A stretch of DNA of 37,727 bases from Tubiluchus corallicola (lineage: Eukaryota; Priapulida; Priapulimorpha; Priapulimorphida; Tubiluchidae). Below the pieces are notes generated by a model, which worked only from the letters and a program-made list of their open reading frames with translations, was not told the DNA's origin and made no database searches. The stretch covers positions 1 to 37,727 of the forward strand of contig JAQGDQ010000753.1 of the NCBI GenBank assembly GCA_030141605.1, given 5' to 3'. A program made the position numbers and the translations under genes. Shown piece by piece: positions 1 to 28,991 of this stretch; position 1 is the stretch's first letter, and every line of letters starts with the position of its first letter.

Positions 1-512
1 AGAATACATCACCAATTAAACTGGAAAAAAAACACACAGAGAATGTCAGCAACATACAGAATATTCCATCCAACATACGGCACAGAATTGGTCGTCAAGC
101 TCTGCACTAACTAAAGGATCTCATCTTAAATATCTCATCGTTAAAATATCAGGGATCAGTATTATGGAACTCGCTACCTGCTCATATAACTTCCTTACCT
201 CTGCATTCACTAAATAAACAGTACGCTAAGGCACTTCATGAAACTTACATATAAATCAGTTTTTTGTCTATTAGATGTACATTCTTGTGGTAACTTTTGC
301 TGAAAAACAATTTTTTATAAGGTGCAAACTCACTTTCTATAATGTACAATAATGAACATGCTTCTTATATTACAGGCAAACACAGTCAGCAAAATGGACA
401 TAATGATTTCACTCAGAAACAATTGTAAGATATTTTGCTTAGTAGTTCGTAAATTTGTCATGGTTTTTGATTTTTGTTTTTTGCTGTTGTATTTTTGTTT
501 TTGTATTTCTGC
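1..512 (+). mobile_element. LINE 3' fragment, left arm of inverted repeat
   Basis: Positions 149-253 on the + strand read KYQGSVLWNSLPAHITSLPL followed by HSLNKQYAKALHETYI and a stop. The LWNSLP block is typical of the C-terminal end of non-LTR (CR1/L2/Jockey-like) reverse transcriptases. The 3' UTR seems to continue past the arm to an AATAAA-like tail near 690. The whole stretch is repeated in reverse complement at 1383-1894. Confidence 0.6.
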
Positions 513-1128
513 ACGTTTATGTATTTTTTAATATAGCTGTGTCTACTGTCGTTAGTGTCCTTTTGTTTACTGTCCTTTGAGAAGGGTGGTTGACTCTGTA
601 ACCTTTAGTTTTTCGCCACCCTTTCTCCTATGTTCGTTTGTATTTTTGTGTATTTTAATGTCAAATTATTGTATATGGAGGAAAATAAATTACTACGCAT
701 TTATACGCATTTTCTTACAGAAACCACCAAAAAGAAATTCCAAGTATCAAAATGACTCAGTTGAAGCATTTTCTTCTTGTTAACGTTGAATGAATAAAGA
801 ATAAATTGACCTTTAATGCAATCACATAAAAGTAAAACAATTTTGCAAAGTTAGCAAGAAAATTAATTGGTGAATACTACCAACGCTGGAACTTCGGTTG
901 CAAATATGTATTCGATTAATCGGACACGAAACTGATTCGATAATCGATTACGATTACTTATAATGTTATTTTATGAAAAAGCAAACACACATGAAAACCA
1001 CGTATTTGTGCTTAAAAGAACTTTGCGTCTGCCAAACCCAATGCGTCAAGGAAGAACAAAGCCAGTACAAGCGCACTAAGTTACTATACAACGGTAGCGC
1101 CATATTACAGGATTGCACTGCAGTAACA

Positions 1129-1268
1129 GTTACTGGAAATGGTGCTGACAAACCATTGGCATAGCAGTGTCTAGTATTTTCTCCATTACTGCTGTGCTCA
1201 TCTGTCTCGAGGGCAAATTTCTTTTATTTTAGAATTCTGCCTACCAAGTGTTTACAAGACGAATAGTG
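1129..1268 (+). repeat. Interspersed repeat copy, shared with 25200-25356
   Basis: The segment with gtgctgaca, gcagtgtctag, attactgctgtg and ttattttagaattctgcct recurs in reverse complement at 25200-25356 with about 80% similarity by eye. It looks like a SINE or short element, but I do not recognise the family. It lies in the spacer of the inverted repeat. Confidence 0.55.
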
Positions 1269-1382
1269 GACATATGGTGATAACAGGATGATATATGGAT
1301 ACATTTGTACTGTGACTTTGTAGATTTGTAGTTGAATGGTATCGTAATACAACCAATCGAAGCCGAAAAAATAATCAATGGT

Positions 1383-1894
1383 CAGAAATAACAAAAACAA
1401 AAATACAACAGCAAAAAACAAAAATCAAAAACCATGACAAATTTACGAACTACTAAGCAAAATATCTTACAATTGTTTCTGAGTGAAATCATTATGTCCA
1501 TTTTGCTGACTGTGTTTGCCTGTAATATAAGAAGCATGTTCATTATTGTACATTATAGAAAGTGAGTTTGCACCTTATAAAAAATTGTTTTTCAGCAAAA
1601 GTTACCACAAGAATGTACATCTAATAGACAAAAAACTGATTTATATGTAAGTTTCATGAAGTGCCTTAGCGTACTGTTTATTTAGTGAATGCAGAGGTAA
1701 GGAAGTTATATGAGCAGGTAGCGAGTTCCATAATACTGATCCCTGATATTTTAACGATGAGATATTTAAGATGAGATCCTTTAGTTAGTGCAGAGCTTGA
1801 CGACCAATTCTGTGCCGTATGTTGGATGGAATATTCTGTATGTTGCTGACATTCTCTGTGTGTTTTTTTTCCAGTTTAATTGGTGATGTATTCT
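1383..1894 (-). repeat. Right arm of long inverted repeat (reverse copy of 1-512)
   Basis: Base 1894 pairs with base 1, and the match runs inward to about 512/1383 with one 1-bp indel that I could see near the inner end. It carries the same reverse-transcriptase tail on the - strand (about 1642-1746). The spacer is about 870 bp. The repeat may extend left of the window, so its full arm length is unknown. Confidence 0.85.
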
Positions 1895-2139
1895 TTCATT
1901 AAGCAGTTGTAGTGTTGTTTTTTGTGAATTAAAGAGTATTTTTAGCCTTCAAATCCGCCGAAATTGCGCACTTCATTGTATAGCACTGTTTACAATTTTG
2001 TTGCCGGACAAGATATTTGGTATCCAAGGAAACCATTACCAAACAGTAGTCTCCAGTTCCGTTTTTTGAAGTTTTGTAAGCAAAAGTGGACAAGTGCTTA
2101 GGGAGAAAATGCATCTTGAAAGGCCAATTTCATTTAAAG

Positions 2140-2600
2140 CAGGGGTATGCAAATTATCTGACTAGCCGAGCCACATTAAACTTTCCCGCAATTCCTGCGG
2201 GCCACATGCAGTTTGATCAAGAAGCCAAGTACAGAAAGGCCTAATAACGATTTTTTTGCATCCGACCTGCGTACATCATTACTACTACACTCAGAGAAAC
2301 TATTTTAGAAGTTATTAAAATTTATATTACAAACCATATATTTCTACTTTCAGGACAGATTGTGGTAATTTCATTACAATGCATATTAGTAACGTGTATC
2401 ACACAGTCTGTGTAGTACAGTGACATTAAGCTACAACTGTCTTGTAAGGGTTAATGGCATCCGATCTAGTAGAAAAAACTACCAGCACTATCTTTGGGAT
2501 TGTGGCACAGACTTCAGCTGGATACACTCAATTCATCCCCCGGGCCGCACTTTCATTAGGTTGACAAATCTCTTCGCGGGCCGCAGTTTGCACACCCCTG
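2140..2600 (+). mobile_element. hAT-type miniature element, family 1 copy 1
   Basis: Inverted ends (CAGGGGTATGCAAA / TTTGCACACCCCTG) with a perfect 8-bp target duplication ATTTAAAG at 2132-2139 and 2601-2608. 461 bp, no transposase. Eight-bp duplications and CAGGGGTG-type ends are typical of hAT. It lies in the PFK intron upstream of exon a. Confidence 0.92.
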
Positions 2601-2761
2601 ATTTAAAGTAAAACCACGAAATGCAGCAAATTTAGTATTTTCAATTTATGCATAGCTCTTGTTTTTGAATAAACTTTAAATTTGACCTTTAATGAATTTA
2701 TTATTTTAATCACGTTTAATTAACCAGCATGAGAGTGTGTTTAGCATGCAACCCATTTCAG

Positions 2762-19784
<17,023 letters not shown>

Positions 19785-19950
19785 CGTTGTTAACGGTAAC
19801 AGGAATTCTAAAATCGATCATGGTTGGTAGGCTATTTTAGGAAAGGAATACACTGACGCCAAATGGTTATTTCTGTGAGCGTTCCCCGGAATTTGTAGAT
19901 AACTACTAATCATTTATTTTCAGTGTCTTGACTGTGGCATTCACTTAAAT

Positions 19951-20432
19951 CAGGGGTGTGCAAATTATCTGACTAGCTGGGCCACATTAAACTTTCCCGC
20001 AATTCCTGCGGGCCACAGGCAGTTTGATCAAGGAGCCAAGTACAGAAAGGCCTAGTAAAGATTTTTTTGCATCCGACGTGCGTACATCATTACTACTACA
20101 CTCAAGAAACTATTTTAGAAGTTATTAAAATTTATATTATAAACCATATATTTCTATTTTCAGGACAGATAGTGGTAATTTCATGACAATGCATATTAGT
20201 AATGTGTATCACACAGTCTGTGTAGTACAGTGACATTTAGCTACAACCGCCTTGTAAGGATTAATGGCATCCGATCTAGTAGAAAAAACTACCCGCACTA
20301 TCTTTGGGATCGTGGCAGGGACTTCAGCTGGATACACTCAATTAATCGCTCGGGCCGCACTTTCATTAGGTTGACAAATCTCTTCACGGGTCGCACAAAT
20401 TCTCTTGGCGGGCCGCAATTTGCACACCCCTG
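19951..20432 (+). mobile_element. hAT-type miniature element, family 1 copy 6
   Basis: 482 bp, duplication ACTTAAAT at 19943-19950 and 20433-20440. Inserted 167 bp after the PFK stop codon, so it may be part of the 3' UTR. Confidence 0.93.
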
Positions 20433-20847
20433 ACTTAAATGCTTTCGTAAGATTTGTAGTTTTGTGAAGCTTCTTGGAGCAATATTCAATTGCAGCTATT
20501 TCTTATAGTGATAAATATATGGTACATGCAGATTCTAGAATAGTAATTGTTGAAGTTTTGAACATTTTCACTGTTGTAAAAATGTTACCTTCTTGTTATT
20601 TTTACTGCGTTTGTTGTTAGTTTAATTGTTTTTAATTGTGCTTATCACAGTTTGAATGTACTACTACATATAATATTAGATTCCAGTCGTTAGTACGTAT
20701 AATTTAACAATTTCTTTACTATAGCTCGTAATTAGTGTTAATAATGTAGATTATTATTTATATTTTGGTAAAAATTTACTTAGCAGTTGTGTTGGTGTTA
20801 TGTTGTAGAATATGATGAAACTATGCACATTGTATGTCAATGTTAGC

Positions 20848-21211
20848 TAGGGGTGAGCATCGAACGTTCGAGTTCGATTCGAATGAGTTTTTTAGTTCGA
20901 ACTTGATTTGAATCCAAAACTATAGATTCGAATAATTCAGCACTTCAATCACATATGTTCCTGATCACTAAAACGATTGAAACATCATGCAATTAGCGTA
21001 ATTTAGCTGTGATTTCTGCGCACAAGTTTAAAGAAATTACTAGTCGTTTTATTGCAGAACAAAATCTAGAAATATGCCTGATCTTTGTAAGACTAATTTT
21101 TGCTCGTGGTTCGAAAACTTGTTCGAAAATCTTTCAATCTCAATTCGAATTCGAAACACTGATGTTCGGTTCGATTCCAATTCACTTTCTGGTAGAGAAT
21201 GCTCACCCCTA
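20848..21211. mobile_element. hAT-type miniature element, family 3
   Basis: Ends TAGGGGTGAGCAT and ATGCTCACCCCTA with a perfect 8-bp duplication ATGTTAGC at 20840-20847 and 21212-21219. 364 bp, with many TTCGAA/TTCGAATTCGAA-like subterminal words. No coding capacity. Single copy in the window. Confidence 0.9.
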
Positions 21212-22319
21212 ATGTTAGCAAAGGTCTAATGATATTACGTGATAGGACATAGTTTAACGTAGCATGAACTGAAACTTCTAGGACTGTGATTTAGCTTTGC
21301 TTACTGACACTTAGACCAGAAGTAGTTAACCGTTGTATTTGTAAGAAGTCACGGGTGGCATGACTGGCATCTAAGGGTTTTATCCCTGCTGCATGTTTAA
21401 TGATTTTTCACTGCTTTTGCATTTTTGAGGGTGTGCCTTGCGGCTAAACCTGTGTTCAAATTTATCGTGCGACTTTCGTTGTTGTTGCTAGCGCTGCAGT
21501 TGTTACTGTTTCTCAGCACAAACGTACTTAAATTGTGAAACGCTAATCACCGTTTGAGCGGGGAACGAATCCATTTCTCATTTTGTAGTCAAATTACGAT
21601 AGTTTTCAATTTTAGTGATCTGGATACATTAATTCTAGATAAATGTTTAGTGATAAATGTAGAACTGTGATCGTGATCTTTCAGTTATTTGCTTGTGGAT
21701 ATTTGGTTGGTTATCTTTCAGTCAGAACTTCCCGGCAGAAATAAACTTTGGAAAAATGTTGTGTGCAAAGCCTATTCTATTATAAGAGAAAAAATGGTTC
21801 ATGGACGAAGTAAGAGGCTGGCTTGCATGAAATTGGACTTAGCAAGCATTAACAGTCTGATTTTTAACAAGAACTTACATGTGGACAAAGTTGAAAATAC
21901 CTAGGATAAGCCTGTTGCATGTCTGGCTAATTATTCCGCCGACTAACTGCTTGACTGGTTTACCAACTTAAAAGTGCTGCCAACTTATAGTAATTAAAAA
22001 TTATGCATTTCCTGCCGTTTTAATAATTTGTACTGAAGTTTGTAATTGCCAGTTGATTTAGTGACCTTCTGGTCAAGTAAGTGGAAGACTGGCTAAGGTG
22101 TCCAACTTGTTGACTAACCGACTGACTATAGCCAGCTCAATGATTAACTTTCCAACTGACAGATTGAATGAGTAATTGTCAGATAATGTAAAAGAAGTCT
22201 TTACGACTTATCTGTATTGCGAGCATTCTGATGTCTCTTACTGGGCGTGTTTTTTGAACTTAAATTTCATTCTTTCATTTCATTTCTGGAGTCTCATGTC
22301 TTGTGACGTGACTTTTGCA

Positions 22320-22870
22320 CAGTTACGTTAGTCCATGCCGTCCTGTCACCTCCAGCCTCCCATATTTCCGTATTTTTTGATATCTAATGGTGTATTAATA
22401 AGATCTTTCTGGACAAAATTACTGTAAGTCAACAGCTGTCTTCCTTGTGGTTTCTTCAGTTTTTTCAGTCTTTTGTCAGCTAATTTTAGTAACGTATCGT
22501 CTGGTAGCCACAACCATCTTGAACTTCCTTTTGGTCTTCACTGTCCATTCCTCTTGACCTTTTATATGGATCCTGATTTGATATTTTCTTTGGCCGTTGG
22601 TACCTAGAATGTTCCCGTAGTCTCTTCTTTGAAATGCATCTATTTCTGATTTTGATGAACTTTGAATGTCCGTAATTCTAAGTAGTAGAGGAATATGGTT
22701 TTCACGAGTGCATCAAAGATTCTTAATTTTTTGCTTCTAGGCGAATCCTCTTACTTTCAAAATTTTTGTTTTTTTGGCTTACGCTGCTAGTGCTAAGATT
22801 TTTCTTGCTTTACCTTCGTCTATTGCTAGAACGTTGCTTCAATATTTAAATTTTCTCAATTTTGTTATGC
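22320..22870 (-). pseudogene. Decayed non-LTR reverse transcriptase fragment
   Basis: On the - strand, separate frames give KLRIFDALVKTIFLYYLELR (about 22730-22670), SEIDAFQRRDYGNILGTN, and KRLKKLKKPQGRQLLTYSNF followed by VQKDLINTP and GNMGGWR (about 22470-22340). These blocks, in this order, match the end of endonuclease-reverse transcriptases of RTE/Jockey-like LINEs. Frameshifts and stops break them, so it is dead. Intergenic. Confidence 0.7.
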
Positions 22871-22989
22871 GGTATTCTCCTGTTTATCTTTGTTTAAAAC
22901 CAGATAAAGAATAGCAAAGTGTCAATTTAAGTTCCCTAGCTACTATTTACATCACTAGTCTATTATGTAATCTCTCACCTTTCTCACCA

Positions 22990-23262
22990 TCCTCCTGGTA
23001 GAGTTTCATCTGTCAGCCGGCGAACACTTGATAACGTCTCTCCAGGTGTCTCTGTCTTCATACGTCTTCTCCTCCTCCACATCCACCAGTCGGATTCCTC
23101 TCCTCGCAAGCGCCTCTCCAACTCCATCAAGCCATCTCTTCCGGGGCCTTCCCACTGGTCTTTTGCCTTGCGGCTTCCATTCAAGATATTTCTTTGCCAA
23201 TCTCGTGTCGTCCATCCGCTTAATATGCCCATACTAATCTATTATGTAATGGTGCTCCACGT
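22990..23262 (-). pseudogene. Non-LTR reverse transcriptase C-terminal tail, second fragment
   Basis: On the - strand: RMDDTRLAKKYLEWKPQGKR, then PVGRPRKRWLDGVGEALARR and DRDTWRDVIK. RMDDxRLAK, GRPRKRWLDGV and DRxxWRxxV are the well-known tail of LINE reverse transcriptases. Just upstream, RLVWAY is in another frame, so at least one frameshift is present. It lies next to the fragment at 22320-22870 in the same orientation and may be a different LINE family. Confidence 0.8.
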
Positions 23263-23859
23263 TGATGCTTCCCATTATTCATAAGTGAAAGGTTACAAGT
23301 CACCGCATGTGCATTTTACAAACTGATTCTATTTGTAATTTAAAACCTTTTTAAAGTTGATTCCCTTTGTTGAATTGCTAAATGCTGCTTTGCATGTGTC
23401 GTAACAAACATGAAGGGCTGTGTGATACGTAATGGTAAGTTATAGCTTAAGTTTAGCCAATTAAAAAAATAATTATTGGAGGCGTGTACTATACTAGTAA
23501 TGTTATTTTGTGAAATATTGTGTTAATTTTTTTGAGACAGTTCATATTATAACTTTCAAATAGAGTGGGTACGTTGCGTAGTGAATTTTACATACCTCAT
23601 TTCTGCTCGTACCAGTGTAGGTGTTTCTAGAAAGTCACTCCTGTGAACTAAATTGTTCATCTTTTTAAATGCTTCACCACTTTTGCTATTATGATTGAAC
23701 AAACTTAGCTGAGTCATCCAAAAACTATCAGTTTGCTTTTAGATTTTGTTGGCAATTCACCTAAAGAAAACCACTCTTTTAAAGCTATCTTGATTTGTAG
23801 TGAATTTGCCGAAAATGTTATCTTATTTTTTGTTCTCTTTAGTTTCATGTAAACGTATA

Positions 23860-24214
23860 CCGTATTTATTCGAGTATAACGCGCAAAATTTTCTACCTAA
23901 AAAAGAACTCAAAGTTTGGGTGCGCGTTATAAACGAGGGCTGGGGTGACACGCTTAGATGTATCAATATCAGCAGACTTTGTCAGACGGTCCAATGTCTA
24001 GACGGTGCCTGGCCCACGGAAATCGAGCAGCTAGCCGAGAATTCACTGTACCAGAGACGAATGTTAGAGACTGGAGTTGTTCAACAACGTTTGTCACTTA
24101 CAATGCTTGGTCTGAGCCGAGAAAAAGTGAAACAAAATTTTATACCGATTTTTAATCGAAAATTAGGGGTGCGCGTTATACACGTGTGCATACGGTATAC
24201 TCGAATAAATACGG
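23860..24214. mobile_element. Miniature DNA transposon with CCGTATTTATTCGAG ends
   Basis: Inverted ends CCGTATTTATTCGAGTATA and TATACTCGAATAAATACGG; inner repeats gcgcgttata on both sides. Left flank is TA but right flank is AA, so the duplication is not confirmed. CCGTATTT-type ends are common in Tc1/mariner-related elements of animals; class assignment is tentative. 355 bp. Confidence 0.7.
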
Positions 24215-24729
24215 AAAAACTCTCCTTCACATGTTTAAGTCAGTACACGTATTGTCTCATCTAAGATGTGTATTCTAACCATGTTTATGTCAAAAAAATT
24301 GTTTGGTCAAGATTTCTTCTTTCAGTAAGATATTATTTTCTTTACCAAATGCCTCAAACGTTTCTATTGTTTAAGTTTTTACTAGAGTTTGTCAAAAATT
24401 TCATGTTTTTGCCAATTTGCTCAATTATGGCTGTGCTGTTTATTGTTTATATTGACTAAAGATTTCTTGTTAATTTTACATAAATTTTATTCATATTTTA
24501 AGCAGCAAATCCCATTACGAACAGGTGCTCATTATGCAAATAATTAATGTGAAAGGTGTGATGTGTGCTTGAGCTTTGATCGTTAACCTGTAACTAATCC
24601 ATAGATTTAAGTGCCATGCATGCTTACAGAGAGATTACTAAACTGCACGTCGAACAGTACTCCAAAAGCATGTTGTCCAAGGGCTTCTTTGCCATGCAGT
24701 CAAATGCAGTTCGTCTATTTACAAATTGC

Positions 24730-25115
24730 GCCCATTGTTTGTCATACAAGCAGGCCACACGTACACACAATGATGGCTGCCCATTGTTTGTCATACAAGC
24801 AGGCCATACATACACGCAATGATGGCTGCCCATTGTTTGTCATACAAGCAGGCCATACATGCAATGATGGCTGCCCATTGTTTGTCATACAAGCAGGCCA
24901 TACATACACACAATGATGGCTGCCCATTGTTTGTCATACAAGCAGGCCATACATACACACAATGATGGCTGCCCATTGTTTGTCATACAAGCAGGCCATA
25001 CATACACGCAATGATGGCTGCCCATTGTTTGTCATACAAGCAGGCCATACATACACGCAATGATGGCTGCCCATTGTTTGTCATACAAGCAGGCCATACA
25101 TACACGCAATGATGG
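24730..25115. repeat. 49-bp minisatellite, eight copies
   Basis: Unit begins gcccattgtttgtcatacaa and ends acgcaatgatggct. One copy is 6 bp shorter. Reading frames through it on both strands are open only because of the repeat. Intergenic. Confidence 0.95.
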
Positions 25116-25199
25116 CTGCCCATAGAATTTTTACCAGAAAACATGATGCCCATTGTGGCTTCACTTTTTGCGCGAGGCTAGCAGTCTCTCTCTCTCTGT

Positions 25200-25356
25200 C
25201 ATCATCATCATACGCCCGTCACGTCTATCGTAGACATTGGGCAGGCAGAATTCTAAAATAAAAGAAATCTGCCTTCAGACAGGTAAACACAGCAGTAATC
25301 CAACAAAAAAACTAGACACTGCTACGCCAGTGGCTTGTCAGCACCACTTCCATTAC
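25200..25356 (-). repeat. Interspersed repeat copy, shared with 1129-1268
   Basis: On the - strand this matches 1129-1268 and ends in a (TGA)n-like tail at 25200-25212, next to a CT-rich run. A microsatellite tail at the 3' end suggests retrotransposition. Family unknown. Confidence 0.55.
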
Positions 25357-26632
25357 TTCTCTCTCTGTGCTCATGCGTGTCATTTATATCCATGAACTAA
25401 TCTTTGCAGTCTTGCCTTTTACCGAATTCATTTTTAGTTTATTTTTGTTTTTTTAACCAGTACTTTTTTATATGACTCGAAAAAATGATTATGTATTTTT
25501 CATTTCTTTTTTGTTGTTTTCTTCTGTCCGTAGGCAATAACAACTAGTTATTGGAAGAACAACATTCAGTATCAATTGTTTGTGAATTTTTATAATTCTA
25601 TAAAAACATTTAATTGAATGTAGTGCTAATTTCCGTGGCTTGCAAGTCATTGTAATAATCTTAATTCAAATATGAGTGTTTGAAGCTAGACCTGAGATAG
25701 GTAGATAGATACAGATGGCAGAGTTTGACTGTATGATAAACATTATTAAGGAATAACAAAGGACAGAACAGGTAGAATTGTTAAAGTGATTTTAATGTGT
25801 CTCTATTATTTGATTACATCTCCATGCCTGATTCTAGTGTTAAGGTGTTTGTTGAACTTTGTTAAAGTTATCTAGTTTTAAAAAGAATTAGAAACGATTG
25901 CAAAACGAATGTAAGATAGGTAGGTAGTTGTTGATAGATCTAGCTTCGTTTAGTTATATTTCAAGTTACCATTGTTAAAATCTGTTATAATAGCTGTAAT
26001 AACTTATAAACTCAAATAATCTTAATAAAATATTTGAAATGTAGATTTCGTGAGTGTTAAAATTGAATGCTTTGTTTGATTTTTTTTTATGATTTTTGTT
26101 GACCAAAATAATTTTCACAGCTGTAAGTGGAAACCTGTCTGTTATATAGCCTATAAATAGTAGGGTAGTGTATTATCTAGGTAGCTGGAAGTTCTGGCTG
26201 TTTATGACAGCCCACATTAAGCTGCCTGAACTGGAAGTTTCAAGATAACACCTATGCTGTGGTAAGTAACCATCACAAATTCCCCAGTCTGTAATACTCA
26301 GATGCGTAAATAAAAAAATTGTAGTATTAATGTTGGGTCTTAATCTATTTAATAATAATCCTCCAAATAATAACCATTGGCGTGTATTGCCAGACTTTGT
26401 GAAAGATTTTTCTCAATTATTTGCTCTGATAGTGAGCAATACAGATCTAAACAAACGTTAATTACACATTCTGAATTAATTTTAACAAGTTTTTAGAATC
26501 AAGGCTACTACTAAATTACTGTTGCCTGATATGCCATATGAGACGAAGTAGATCGGTAGCAAATGTGGATAAATTGTAGATTAGAAAAGAAATAAGATAG
26601 GTTTTTTATCCTAAGCATTACGCAGAAATCAG

Positions 26633-26665
26633 TAATAATATTAATAATAATAATAATAATAATAA
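26633..26665. repeat. (ATA)n microsatellite
   Basis: Imperfect ATA/TTA units. Intergenic, just before the possible DHX38 leader exon. Confidence 0.85.
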
Positions 26666-26699
26666 CAGAGCGAAGGTCGATTAGCATCTCATACAAATT

Positions 26700-26820
26700 C
26701 AACCCGGACGACAAGAAGAGATGACTGAACTGGTTGTGAAAGTTGCCGTTTCTTTTTCAACGCGATACGCTTTTTAGCACCAGACGTCGCAGCAATTGCT
26801 ATTAGCATGGCTGCTTCCAT
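26700..26820 (+). promoter_or_regulatory. Possible DHX38 untranslated first exon / promoter area
   Basis: This stretch holds several CpGs (aacgcgatacgc, agacgtcgc) in otherwise CpG-poor, AT-rich DNA and ends at a good donor (TTCCAT|gtaagc, GT at 26821). Spliced to the acceptor at 28991 it would give a leader with a short upstream reading frame and leave ATG 29022 as the main start. This is inference only. Transcript data would decide. Confidence 0.2.
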
Positions 26821-28373
26821 GTAAGCGTTTTGTTTGCGTTGAATGCACACGTTTCTACGTTCAAGTTTCTTTAAGGATACCTGAAACTTTCATAGTTTTA
26901 AGTTTATTTGCAGAACTTTCTTGTACAGCTCCAAATATTTTGAAGTTGTCCAGGTACAAAAGTTACGATATTTATCTTAACATAATTACAGGTGAGGCCT
27001 TTTCAGGATTTTAATTTGTAATAATGCTCCACTTAACGAATTAATAATACACTTAAGCATTATGAGACACTTAACGAAATATTTATTCTAATGGTTGAAT
27101 TGATGCGTTCGGAAGTACTTTATTTAATACGTTTCAATGTAACGTCTAACGTTCTAGATACGACAGTCTGTCACTTGCTGTATTTAGTTTATATAGATTA
27201 CACGATTATATACATGTATCGTTTATGTAGATTATATTTATTTACACATCCAAGTAAGGCGTACAACGTAAGACGTATGCGTAAAGATCAAAAGTTAGAT
27301 GATTATACAAGTGTTATGTCTACCACGCCATTTATTATTAACACTAGAAACACGACTAAATAGAATTAATATGCAATATTGTATATATGTTATTGTTATG
27401 TAGGTTAACTATATACTGCTCATTGTATGTTTTTTCCTTTAACTTTATTACTGTTCTTTTGTTTGTTTTTGTTGGTATTGTTTTTTTCTTATACCTAATT
27501 TGTAGTTTTTTCAAGTAATTTTGCGGCGCATATAGTTTTAATTTATTAATTTAAGAAGTGTAGCTGACTCGATGAGCTGATGGTCTTTCGCTGCCTTTTC
27601 TCTTGAGCCCACATAATAACTTCTTAATATATTTTTATTTCTTTTATTTTTGTGTAAATGTGCGCTAGAAGAGATTAATAAACATGTCTACACCTGTGTT
27701 TATTGTTAACTCATATTTGGAGAGAGTTTTAAAAGATGTCAGTAAATGCAAATATAGTCTTGATAATGATAAAATGAATACTGTACATTTCTTTTTAGAC
27801 TTTTATATGACTATGAAAATAACAACTTCAGTTTTTTAAGTAACGTTGAACTGTACGATTACTTGAATATATATATATATAATTACTGTCTGATTTCTAT
27901 GTACTGTTTCATTAGAACCATTGTATCCACTTTGTATAGTGTGTGAGTGTGTTATAATAAGGCTAATGCTGCGTTCTTTTTTTGTTATAAATTCATTAAC
28001 ATTATTATGTTGTTTGGGCAAAACATAGTTTAGATCTTTTCTACTGACAGAAATTGCATTTCCTGATTTAGTGGTAAAACTGGTTTCAGTATTATTAATT
28101 AATTAATATGATTTTGTTTTTGAATTTGTATATCACACTGATAAGTTAGTAAAAACCCTCATGTATTAACAAACGACATTGATTACCTCTAAAGTTCACG
28201 ACAGAATACTTGTCATTAGAGAATCTAAATATAATAAGAAAATAACCGGTTTTTATACCGCATATCTGAAGTTATTATTGGATAAATGCTATGTCGGCTG
28301 CAAGTATGCTTCAAATCCTTGCTGATTGGATCATTTTGTTGAGCACAATTAAATTAAATCTTGAAGATTAGTT

Positions 28374-28899
28374 CAGGGATGAAAATTTTCCGCGGATAAG
28401 TGGAATTCCGAGTTTTTGGAAGACCAGTAGTGCAATTTTTGTAAATCGCGTAAATTCGTTGAGAAAATTTTTACGGACCCAGTACATTATTTCACAAGCT
28501 GACCGCTAGATGGCAGGCCATCACTTTGTTTACATCCCGTACATCAGTGTAACCACGTGTATATCTCTATGTATAAAAATATAAAATCAATTGTGTGGAG
28601 TTATTTGAGTCAATTGCAGACATTTTTTGATATACTTTTGCATATGAGCGGCCAGTACTTAGGCGTTTTTGAGATAATTAGGTATCATGTATCCTTGATA
28701 GTTGGGTATTTTAAATTATGCATGAAACAAGGTAATTGATATTTTAAGTCCACTTAGAGGCTCTCTATGGTCACAAAATTGCAATTTGTTGCTGGCTGCA
28801 ACGGGGGCTTTGCCCCCTTGAACCCCCATGGGGGCCTACGCGGCCCTCAAACCCCCGGCCTGTTTCAGAGTTTTTTGCAATTTGTCATTCTCATCCCTG
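28374..28899 (+). mobile_element. hAT-like miniature element, family 2 copy B
   Basis: Ends CAGGGATGAAAATTTTCC and GTCATTCTCATCCCTG, perfect 8-bp duplication GATTAGTT at 28366-28373 and 28900-28907. Near 28797-28858 it has a GC-rich segment able to form hairpins (gggggctttgccccc, ccccatgggg) that is mostly missing from copy A. It ends 92 bp before the first DHX38 coding exon. Confidence 0.88.
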
Positions 28900-28991
28900 G
28901 ATTAGTTGCATTTGTTTAATTTAAAAGTGTAAATTTATTACGCTTATTTGTGATCGTGAATTATTGATTTAATAAAATTTCCTACATGCAG

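Larger units (their letters stand above)
19785..28365 (+). other. PFK 3' side and intergenic region
   Basis: Outside the elements listed separately I recognise no gene. No AATAAA lies between the stop and the hAT copy at 19951; AATAAA occurs at 21740-21745 and 26024-26029, either of which could end a long 3' UTR, unproven. A 90-codon + strand frame at 27091-27363 has no recognised domain. 27390-27690 ends in a gagattaataaa-type sequence reminiscent of a LINE 3' UTR. Confidence 0.4.

Noticed and set aside
2420-2611. Conserved reading frame (MTLSYNRLVRVNGI...) in hAT copies 1, 3, 4, 5 and 6
   Set aside because: It recurs because the copies share recent ancestry. It runs into the inverted end, has no transposase motif, and is interrupted or changed freely between copies.
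24611-24976. Repetitive frames on both strands in the 49-bp minisatellite
   Set aside because: 49 is not a multiple of three and the frames overlap on both strands; no gene context.
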